From contig JASANG010002702.1 of assembly GCA_030248215.1 (NCBI GenBank), positions 1 through 64,000 on the forward strand: DNA of 64,000 nucleotides, read 5' to 3'. Shown in pieces: positions 24,801 to 36,800 of the stretch (the first letter of the stretch is position 1; every line of letters starts with the position of its first letter). The notes below the pieces were generated by a model. That model was not told the DNA's origin. It made no database searches and was given only the letters and a program-made list of their open reading frames with translations. This DNA comes from Enoplolaimus lenunculus. Its lineage: Eukaryota > Nematoda > Enoplea > Enoplida > Thoracostomopsidae. Both the position numbers and the translations under genes were made by a program.

Positions 24801-27800
24801 AGGAGCTCTTTCACATGGCAACACAAGAGTATTATTTTCAAATATTAAAGAACTTAATGTTTTGGGTAGGTAGAACACTGCTTCAATCCGTTTAATACTC
24901 CGATTTGGCCTTAACTCAGATTTAAGTGTAAAAAAGTCTTACAGTAAGCATTGTAGTTTTTTTTGTTGTTTTAGGCTCAAATCGAACGGAATTCGTGAAC
25001 CGGTGAACAAAAACAATTTGTTGCTGCGTGGTTGTGCAATTCGGAACACTGATTATGTTGAGGGAATGGTGGTATATGCCGGCAAGTCTAGACGAATTTT
25101 GGTTTATGTCAATATTATGTGGGTGAATGTATTTGTGTATGTTTTCTCTAGGTTGTATACTTGTTTGAAGTAGATAGTAGAAATTGAAACACAGTCCGCA
25201 CAGTGGGTAACAAATAATAATCTTTGCATCGCCAGAATGCTTACGGGTGTTGCATATTATTAAGGGGGCCTAGGTGTAGGATGCTTCATACTTGCAAAAA
25301 ACCTTTTTACAGCTTAAAACGAGCGTTTGTTTTATAGGACATGAAACCAAAGCAATGCTCAATAATTCTGGTCCGCGCTATAAGCGCAGTCGTCTTGAAC
25401 GGCTAATGAACTGGGATATAATATGGTGTGTTTTGATTCTGCTCATCATGTGTTTTTGTGGCGCTGTTGGTAAGTAGTGAAAATATGATATCGTAAGTAT
25501 TGAGCTGTAGATGTCAGAATGTAAAAACTTGACATTCGCCGGAGATTTTTGTTGTGCTCGTAGCAGATGTGCTATATTGCAACCAAATCGATGGACTTGT
25601 GCCGCATTGTTATAACGTCTATTCCCCAGCTGTCCATTAGTGCCGCCCACAGCATGCGTTGTGCATTATTGAAAACTTAAATTCAACAAAGTTCATACGT
25701 TGCGGAAGATATAGCGGTGGTATTCTGTGCCAAAGCTTGCTGGCTATGTTGTAAACATGGTGGCAAAAAATTTTGTTCAGGGTTTGTAATAAATTGACAA
25801 TTAATAACCTTAAGTATATTTTATAGGCAGTGGAGTTTGGTTACAAAACTTTGAAGATATATCTGCTGTTATATTTTTGCCCTATTCAACGCCGTCGTCT
25901 GTGAAGCCGGAACTCGAAGGCTTTAAAGTGTTTTGGTCATATGTGATTATTTTGCAGGTTAATTTAACACAAACTTGAAACTTGATAGTTAGTAATTGAG
26001 TAATTACAGACCGAGTGGTTGTATAGCTTTTCAAAAGGTGAAACGTGCAGCGAGATTATATTTATAGCTAGAAAAGAAACATTATATTTTGACTTTTTTA
26101 AATTCGCAGACATTTGCTATTGGTTTTTTCGGATCAGTCCTAAAAGAAACGCATCTCTACGCTTTCTGTATGTTGTTTGCTTCACTTCAGCTCTTGTTTT
26201 GTGTTTGTTTTCAGATTATGATTCCTATTTCATTGTACGTTACCATGGAAATGGTTAAACTTGGTCAAACATATCTAATGACTCAAGACGCGCACATGAT
26301 AGACCGTGCGACAAATCGAGCGCTTGTATGCCGCGCCCTAAACATTCCTGAAGAGTTGGGTCAAGTTCAGTATGTTATGTCAGACAAAACCGGAACTCTG
26401 ACGGAAAATTTAATGATTTTTCGACGCTGTGCCATTGCTGGTGTTGATTACGGCCCGCCTACGGTAGCGAAAGATGACAAGTGTGAGTATATGGGCCGCC
26501 TTGCACGAATAGGACGGAATCAGCGAACTAAAGATTAGTGCAACTTAGTTATTATATGAGATCTGATTTAATTAGTATTAGTTATAGGTAAATTTACATT
26601 AACGAGAGCTGTAAGTTACGCGAACGCCTATTTGGCGAAGTATTCGTAATCCCACTAATCTATCTGTTGGCCAATGTTACGCTGAAGGCCGTCCCGCTAT
26701 CTCGGGACAGCAGTGTACCACGAGTACACATAAATAATATAATTGGGACAGTTCGGATAACGGGAAAGATGGGACGGTTGAACTGTGAGACAGTTGGGAC
26801 AGCTGGACAGTGGGGACAGTCGGACAGAGGGACAATAGGCACAGTTGGGCAACGGGGACAGTTGGGTCAGTTGGGACAGCGGGGACAGATGGAACAGTGG
26901 AGACAGTACGCAAAGCTGGAATATATATTTTAGCCAGCATTTGAATTCAAATGTGAAAGTAACTAAAACTACTAATTTTTGCTAGGCTTAGGCTTAGGTA
27001 TTGCCTTATTTTTAAGCTTAACCTTAGGCTTAGGCTTGGGAACACCCTAAATAGTACTGTTACGGTCCTGTTATATACAATGACTCAAATTTAACAAACG
27101 AAACATTTAATTTTGAATCTAGTATGAGATCCGCTTAGTACAAAGGATTTCGGGGTGTTAGATCCTATGCTGCGTAGCGTCCCTTAAAACTGGGTGTCAG
27201 GTGGGCTACACTCTAGCACACCATATACTCAGAATAGATAACATATATGTGTCTATGTAAATATGTACCTTATAATATATATTTGGCTTAGAGGTGTCCC
27301 TTGGCCGGGCTCCGGTACCATGGCCCGGGGCTTGAGGTAGCCGGGGACCGCGGCCGTGCGGTACCAGAAAAGCAATGTCCCGTGGCACAATTTAACCAGA
27401 ATACGAATGCAGCACAGTATTTTATTACTTTGCCATAAGCAAAATATCGCGCGACGCGATATGGCAAATAACAAATGCATTGTCACAAACCTCACGACAT
27501 GGGAGTATCAACAAAATGTCGCGTGATGCGAGATGATAAAAACGGTATCGTACTCCCAGGTACATGCTTACGCAAAAGGTACTTATTTGAAGCTTAGTGT
27601 ACTTTGCTGGTTCCGGCCCCGCGTAAAATCATTGCCCCGGGATATCCCTAATTTGGCTATGCATTTGTGAACAGAAGTGTGTATGTGTGCACTGCCGGTT
27701 TATTGCTGTCCCGGAACAATGGGACGGCCTTTATGGTAACATGTACCTATCTGTCAATCCATTCTATACGTTGGTTATTAGTGTTTCAGTGAGCATATGT

Positions 27801-30800
27801 TTGTAAAATTTAATTTTGTTTACAATTGCTTGGAAGGAGGAGATTATTATTACTATTATTGTTATTATCATCATTATTTTTGTTATCATCATTATTTATT
27901 ATTATTATTAATAAATATAATAATATAACAAAAGTATTGTCGTTTTGCAGGTAGCGAAACCGCAACCAAACCGTCTTTTGCGACAAATGGAACATTACTG
28001 ACTACACAAAATGTAATTCAGTCGAACGCAAATTTGAATTTAAGTTCAAACCCGAGCGTTACTGATTCAACATGTGATATGCGACAACAACAACAGCCGC
28101 TCAAAGATGAGATTTTGCTCAATTCTGAGCTGCATTCCGCTGTACAGCAAGAACTCGGGGCAGACCCTCCTGCGAGCAGTTCAGTAGGCCGCAAAGCTTC
28201 GATGTATCATTTTTTCGTCAATATGGCACTTTGTAATACTGTTGTTGTTAACGCTCATCCTCATTATGATAAGGTAAGTTAATGATTTGACTAAAATGTG
28301 GAATTATTCTACGGTGTATATATTTTAGAAAATTGTGTGCGTGAACAAAATGTCTTCATATGAATGTATAAAGTAAGATTGTCTTTAAAAATATAGTGAT
28401 TAAGGATTTATTTGGTCAGCACAAAAAATCAGCAAAAACTCAGATTAAAACTATAATCGTTAAGTATCGAGTGACAGTTCCAATAAACTATATGAACCGT
28501 GCAATGAAACCAGGGTGCGACCGGATATTAATTTACCGGAACAGGAGCCGGATACCCGATATTGTATATGTTAAAATAATTTATTTTTCGCCGTACTATT
28601 AGCGCGCTCAAGGTTTTCGTCTATTACAGACTTTATAATTGCTGCTGATATGGTGAAATAATACAAAAAAAGCGCTTAACTCTCGCTCGCTTAAGTTAAG
28701 AATAGCTAAAACGTATCGAAACTTGAACTTCTTGAGTTGCCCAGAAATGTAAACGCCGCCAGATATTAAAGACGCTTACTTGTAAAACGTAATTTTATGA
28801 TATTCGGCACCAAAACCGTAAATATCCGGTATCCGGTAGGTTTATACCGGATACCGGAATCGGATACGGATATCAGTTTTTGCCGGATAACAAACCGGAA
28901 CCGGATATCCGGTCGGCCCTGAGTCAAACGTATGTTACACCCATCATCAGTTAGTAACCAGTCTTAAAACAAAGAAACTGCGGTTTCTCCTGACCTGACT
29001 TATATATAGAAGTAGCTCGATTGAAGTGCAAAAATGAACCAAGTAACAACTAACCACCTCATCATCGTTTACTGGTTCCTCAGTTGAAAGGCATAGTGTT
29101 AAGTGTCTGATGCAAGGATGATTGGCGCCACAGATTGAAATGTAAAATTTTTTAGAGCTGCTAAACTTGTGATTTATCAAATAGTGTTGTTACTGGTTCT
29201 GTTTGGTTTTTTAGTTAATGTAGCGTTGATGAGTTTCAATTTAGAATTTTAAGTCACTAAACAAATTTAGGTGTTTGTTTTGATTACAGATGGACGAAAG
29301 TGGAATGTACGTGAATCACGCAGAACAAAACGGTACCGCCGCTAGTGCATCAGAGTTACTTAATAAAGGATCACAGATAACTTTAAACAATCATGCCACG
29401 TCAATGAATGGTGGTGTCACAACGCAAGCTGAACATCACGTCGCTTCAAGGGCAACCATAAATGAAATAACGTCACAGCCAGCCAATCGAATTACATCAC
29501 AGGTTGCCATTAATCAGGATGTGTTACACGATCAAGAATCCGTAGTATTCAGAAATAAAGTGAAAGCTGATAACGGCGGGCTGCAAGGAAAAGGACGTAA
29601 CCTGCTACCACTTCAACATAGTTCAAGTGCGCTTCTGGCTAGATCGAATTTAACGCCAATTAATGAGTCTTCGTTGCCACCGAACTTACCCCCGATTGTT
29701 CAGCGGAAATTTACAACCTCGGCTATGGTAGAAAGTGAGCGCTTAGAGCTTGGGGTAACCCACAACAATGGCTTGCCTGAGGATAGCATTGGAAGTGGCA
29801 TCCCGTTAGCCGTTTTTACGACTGGGTCGTCGAAATCGTTGCTAGCTGTGGTGGGTAACGAGGGTTCCTGTGATATTACTGTGGGTAGCGAGACAGATAT
29901 TGCTGCGATTGGAAGTAGCGCGTTGATTTCTTCGAAGTCGAGCTCTGGGAATTTTGACAAAGATAAGTATAATCATTCCAATATGAATGGCGGTGGCGAT
30001 AAAGGTAACGGTCACCCTTCGATAACGATAACCAGTGCGTCGCCCAATCAAACTTCTCGCCGGGCGTCTGAACCAATAGTGAATTCGGCTAGCGGCATAA
30101 TCAATTCTGATACGGGTAATTGTGCTTCCAGAAGTAATAAAGTAACCACTGATTGGTCGGTTGTCTCTGATGAAGTACTCAGTGCTAGACAATTAAATCA
30201 TTCTACGGTGAATAGCGAAGAAGACGTCGCTCGTCGCGGTAGTCACATTCCTGTTGACCAATCAGAACATGTAATGGTTGGTGATCAGTCACAAGGCAGA
30301 GTTTTGGGCACCGATACTCGAAGGCTATTGGATGGATCTGATGACCGATCGTCGATTACATTAAGTGATTTTAGCCAATTAGAATCGGCTACGACGGCGC
30401 TGGGCAGCGGCTGTGGTGACGCTACTAAGCGTCATACTAGAGTCGATAATGAAGGTATTGAATTGAAATCGATTGATGCTGGCAGAGGTTCCTCAGTCCT
30501 GCTAGGAATACCAGATGGCGACGGACCGAAACGATCTGTGACGGAACCGGTAGATTTGGCAAGAAACATTGCTGGATCTGTGGATGACGTTGTGAACGCT
30601 GAACGGAAGCTGAAGCGACCGAATATGTTGAGGTACTTGTGGATTTTGGTGTTAGTATTACGATGGTTAGGTACCCTATCGACTACGCTTTGATGGTGTT
30701 ATGAGTAAGAGTAGCGACCAAAAGTGCCGCCCGTTGTCGTAATAATAGCAACGCTAAATTTGCTAGAACAATAATTGACGTCAATTGGGTACGTGTTGTC

Positions 30801-33800
30801 TGGTTTATAGCATGTGGCTTTGTATCAGATATGTTACTGTAGACGATTCTTGGATTTAATCTGTTTGTAAAAATGTGCGTTTCTTAACATTAATAGCTGT
30901 CAAACTACGGTAGTTGTGAAACTAGACAGCGGTATCGCAATAGTGCATTTCAACGGAAAAACTGTGCGGAATTACTACCCATATTAACTCAAGACAATAT
31001 GCAAAAAGATCGTAACGGCATACTTTATATTTTTGTTCTTTTAGTTTCTCGCGGCTTGGCTTATTGCCTCCATTAGGCAAAAAGTTGGCCGCTTTTCCGT
31101 CACTGGCACGCCTTCGGCCTTCGATGAACAGCCGTACACCAAGTCCAGCGCCATCTCCTGGCTATCGAAATCCGTACTACGAGGCAGAAAGTCCAGATGA
31201 ACTTGCATTGGTCAAAGCTGCGGCAAAATACGGCGTTCGAATGATCAAACGACAAATCGATTCAATAACTATCGAAATGCCAAGTAGGGTTTGATCTTTC
31301 ATCTTGTTTATGTCTCATAATAGCATAGCGGTACAGTACGAGTGCCGACACGTAATGTTTTCACCAATACCGCGAAACTTGGAAAAACACACTGGCCAAG
31401 AGTTGTGTGAATTCTGCCTACCTGCTTTGAAATGCAGTCTTTGTTTGAGTTGGTGGCGCGGATGCATTCCACTGTTCCGTTTTCCGTTACTTTTTTTAAC
31501 TTTCATAAATATTACTTGCATGAACCAGAAATGAACACGTTGGTTTTGTGAATCCAAAATAGTTGGACTACAAACAAACACCATGTTTGTATTGAATAAC
31601 TTTTGTTCACAAGTGTAATTAATATTTTTAACTATATTCTTCAGATGGTGCGATTCGGCGTTATGAACTGCTCAATGTTCTTCCGTTTGATTCTGTTCGC
31701 AAACGAATGTCAGTGATTGTACGTGACCAAAAATCCAAGCAGATTATTGTATATAGCAAGGTAAATGTTATAGGAATCAGTGGAGTACCTATATGATTTT
31801 GTCACTATGGTCGCAAAAAAGTATAACTTACGTTAGTAAGATGTTCTGTCATTTTAATTTTACACGACCAAAAATCCAATCAGATTACTGTATATAGCTG
31901 GCTTCTCGACAGTGGGGGGGCGGGGGAGGGCCCTCAGCGCTTTTCGAAATTTTCATTCCCCCCCCCGGCGAATTCAGTGTTGAAACGTAAAGACCTAGAC
32001 TTTTTTTGAGGCAGACATTCGGCAAAATATGATTTTATATTACGCTGAGTACTCATAATTTTTTAATAGCGTTACAAATACCCGTAGTAACTGATACAAT
32101 TCAACCAGTCGTAGCGGGACTACATTTATTGAGCGAAGCTCGAACACACGTAAGCAATTAAGGTAATATGCAAATTAGTTGTTAGCTAACTATTCATTTG
32201 TCGGTTTTGGAGGTTTGTAAGCAATTTCCTCAGATTCCTCGCACCCAAAAACCCTTCAGCCACCCTAATAATTTTGGAATAATTTAAAAAGTCCTAATTT
32301 TGTCTTGTCAATTAAGCTAATATGCTAATTAGCTGTTAGCTAACTATTCAATTATCGGTTTTGGATGTTTGTAAACTATTTATTCAAATTTCTCTCACCT
32401 AAAAACCTTTTAGTGCTAAATTTATATTGCTTTTAACCTTAATAATTAGCGAAATATTGTAAAAAGTCCTAATTTAGGCTTATAAACTATGCTAATATGC
32501 AAATTATCTATTAGCTAGCTGCTCAAGTATCGGTTTTGGAGGTTTGTAAACAGTCTACGCAGATTTCGCGCACCCAAAAACACTTTAATGCTAAAATTAG
32601 ATTGCTTCTAACTGTAATAATTAGTGAAATATTGTGGAAAGTCCTAATTGAGGCTTAATTATGCAAATTAGCCTGTAGCTAATAAACGGCTTAAAATTTT
32701 AAAACCCCAATGCGAGGTTAACACCCCAGGATAATTGGCTTTCAAACAAAAACCCCCCGGCGGAAATTTTCAAGCTGTGGAGAAGCCAGTATAGCATGGT
32801 AAGTGTTTTAGGAATCAGTCGACTACCTATATGATTTTATCAATAATCCCGCAAAAATTTTAACATCACGTTTATTAAGATGTTCTGTCTCATTTACCGG
32901 GGTCATTATGGTCAGTTAAACCAGGTAGCCTGGTGTTATAAGCGAAGACATGGCACCATTTTTAAAACTTTATTATTGTTAGGGTGGTAGTGTTCGCGTG
33001 AAGTGTTTAATTTTCCAGGAAAATAAGTAGTAAATAGTTTTCTTCTGTAATATCTGATTTGTCTTCAGAATTATACTTCCAATATAAACATAAATGGTTT
33101 CAGGGTGCGGATTCAACAATGCTTGATCTGTTGTCAGATGAATTTTCACAAAGTCGCCGTGGACAAGCGTATATCTATAAATCACAAGAATATATTAATC
33201 TATACGCGAGTTACGGGCTGCGAACTCTATGTTTATGCCGAAAGGTAAGCGATGTTTTTTGGTGTTTGTAGTACTATAGGCATGCGTTACTCTTGTAGAT
33301 ACAATACATTCAGGAGTGGCAGCGGAAATCAATGGATTTGCTTTTTTTGCAGAGTGGCAGGCAGGCATGTGCGGTCTCGGTCTCAGTAGCGTTTACTTTT
33401 AACAGAGCTTAAATATACTGGCGATTGACGATTCATTTTCGTTGGAAAAAGTTGAAAACGAAGTGTTGACACTGAAAACGCTCTCTATTTTATCGTCGTC
33501 TTTGGCGTGGTGTCGTGTTTTATTGCTATATCTGTGTTTCTCAGGGTGTTTTTCCTAAATTTAATTTTGCGGTAATTTTTGTGTTTAATGAAATAAATTC
33601 TAAACAGATGCAACATCTTTTATGCCAGAATGACACAGAAGTACGAAACAACATTCAAAACTTTGTTAGAAAAAAATTTATTTTTGTGCTCGGTGACGGT
33701 GAAAAATTGACCGAGACCAAACAGTCTCGGTTGTCAGATCTCGGTTTCGGTATCGGGTCTCGGTTTTTGACCGAGGCTGCACATCCCTGGTGGCAGCTCG

Positions 33801-36800
33801 CACAAAATATATATTTGAGAAGAAACCGGATATTGCATTTTTGTTTGTTGTTTAAGCCATAGTTTGCTGAATCATAAGTTGGATATTCAATCGACGATAC
33901 CTATAATAATTCAAAGGAATAGGCCAGTCGTATCTCGGTCTGGAGAAAAACTACTTAAATCGTTTGTTGTTGCTTTCAGACATTGAGTGAAACCGACTAT
34001 ACTGAATGGAAACGTGATCATGTCGAAGCAGAATGTTCTATAGAAGACAGGGATAAATTGCTATTTGATTCTTCAGTGCGCATGGAAACCAATTTTGAAC
34101 TGCTTGGGATTACAGGAGTTGAAGATCGTTTGCAGGTAAGCATGTGTGTGAAAAAGGCGGCTCGGCTATTTGGGTTGCCTTATTGAAAATATGATGGTTG
34201 GAGGTTTAGTTTGAGTTCTTGTATGCTGCTGCACACATTTATGCTTAGTTTCAGGCATAGGCTTTAAAAAAGCTTGCCTGTGCCTTGGACTGGCCTAAAC
34301 CTATGTCATAATTTTAGATTTAAGGAAATATACTAGAGCCTTAATTTGTATTGCTAAGTAAGTGAAAAGTTGATTGAAGACTATTTTTCAGGACGGCGTT
34401 CCTGAAAGTATAGCAGCGTTACGCGAAGCTGGAATTAAGGTTTGGGTATTGACTGGTGATAAAATCGAAACCGCAGTCAATATTGCATACGCGTCGCGGT
34501 TGTTTGTTTATGGCATGGAATTGATCCAGCTTAGCGCTCGCACTGAGGTAAGCGGTACAACTTTACAACCACTTGCTTGTTTCTTGGGTTTTAAATGAAA
34601 AGTATTTTTGTCGTTATCGGAAAAAATACGATTTATTTTAGGGACGTGACGATACCTAAATATTTGCTGATACCGATGCCGATTCTTTTTTGAAAATTTG
34701 CCGATGCCGATTCCAACTTTAGTACACCGTGCTTAAAGAACAGTTAGGATACTACACTATCATCATGCGAAGACTTAAACCTTAACCACAATAAACGATT
34801 ATAATTTTATGAGAAAGGCTCATTTCAATTAAATTTTTCAAACACAAACTCAAGAGGGATACCAGTTTTCCTTATTAGACAGACTGATATACGCCAATGA
34901 GTGAAACTGAAAGCATTTCAACTGACTGTTATGTGGAAAAAGTTTCGGCAAAGAATTGGTATTTTTGGCAGTGCCGATGCCGATTAATCGGCGCATCTAT
35001 ATTATTTTTTGTTTTCAAATGATGATTAATAACATAATGCTTGGATTTTTAAAAGTCTTGTTTGTACTATTACTCGGGGAATGACACGTTTCCGCAAAAG
35101 CCGGGATTGTTTGGTAATGTGTATTTCAGACTGCATAGAGAACAGTTGCATTTGTACGCATATGATCAGATGATTTATACACACATATATATGTATATAT
35201 ATGTATGTATATATATATATATGTATATATAATATATACCTATATCTTATAAAACGTGATCCCCTTTCCATATTCCTAGATACACCATGGTTTGTATAAT
35301 ATCACATTTATAGGCTGATGTTGCAACGCTCCTTGAACATCATATAGAAGGAGTCAGTACTCGCGGATCGAGCTACGATCAGCTAGACATGGCTGACAAT
35401 AATAGACCTGCGACTGCGTTTTCGGAATTGAACTCGTCACGAGGGCTTGTGGTGGACGGTAGGACTCTGGCGTATTGTTTGTTGCCGTCACTGGAAGATA
35501 ACTTTCTACGGTTGATGCAACAATGCTCGGCGGTATTGTGTTGCCGTGCCACACCGTTACAAAAAGTAAGATGCTGTGTGTGATGGTTGGTATAGAATGG
35601 GCTATTCTTATCACACGAGGTCGTGCATCAGTGTCAGCGTGCAACATTTTATGCGAATTGCAATGCCGAGCGATGACAGACAGCGTCGGACTACTTTTTA
35701 AAATTATCAAACAGTATAGCGCCTTCGTGAAAGTAAGTGGAATTGAAATCGTGTGCGTTAGCTTATTTTACAGTATTTTTAATTAATTTGAGGCGTCAGT
35801 TGTGAAATTGGTCAAAGAAAAGCTGAACGTTTTAACGCTGGCTATTGGTGATGGAGCAAATGATGTTGGTATGATTCAGGTAATCAAGGAATATTGTTTT
35901 ACAATATTGTACTTACTTGGTGTATTATTAATTCAATAGGAAAACAGCATGCATCGAATATACTGAAATCACTCAACAGTAGATAAATTCTCCAATCCAC
36001 ATATATGGTCCACATAAAGAATTTCTTGTTTTTATTTTCTCGACTGATTTATGTTGGCTTCATGTGATCAGCGCTGCTTTGTTTTTGGTCTTTTAAGGGT
36101 TCCGTTGTCATATAGCGAGACACGCCTAAATTTTTCCATGATGAAAACAAGAATTTTGGTGGCAGCGTGATTTTAGAACATAGTGTTTGGTGTATAGGTC
36201 GCAGATGTGGGCGTTGGCATAAGCGGTCAAGAAGGAATGCAAGCTGTTATGGCGTCTGACTATGCAATCTCGCGATTTCGATTTTTGGTTCGACTCCTTC
36301 TAGTTCATGGACACTGGTCATATCATCGTCTGGCGCGTATGGTTTTGTATTTTTTCTATAAAAATGCGGTAAGCGAAAGTGATAATACTTTGTTATTCAG
36401 CGCTGTTTTTTTAATTTTTTCAAGTAGTGTGGCTTTACAAAAGATGTAATGAATTTTGAAAACATAAATGTAAATGGTTTGAATATTTTCAGTTGTTGGT
36501 GGTGGTGGTGGTGCTGATGTTGGTGGTGTATCATGCATGGAAAGTTTGAAATTATGTAGGTGTAATAGGTAGAACATCAGTAAACGTGGTACCATGCGCG
36601 CATTCAGGAAGCTTTCGTGTGTTACTAAGTGGAAAGTTCCTGTAAGGAAGGTTTGTTTGGTACTTAATAATGTTTCACGTGAAACTAATAATTTGCATAA
36701 CTTTTCGAGGACATTATCGGCTTGACTTTTAATATTAGCGTAAGTTGTAATTTGTACTTCAACACGTCGCCGTTGCCAGGATTTTATAATGATAAAAATG

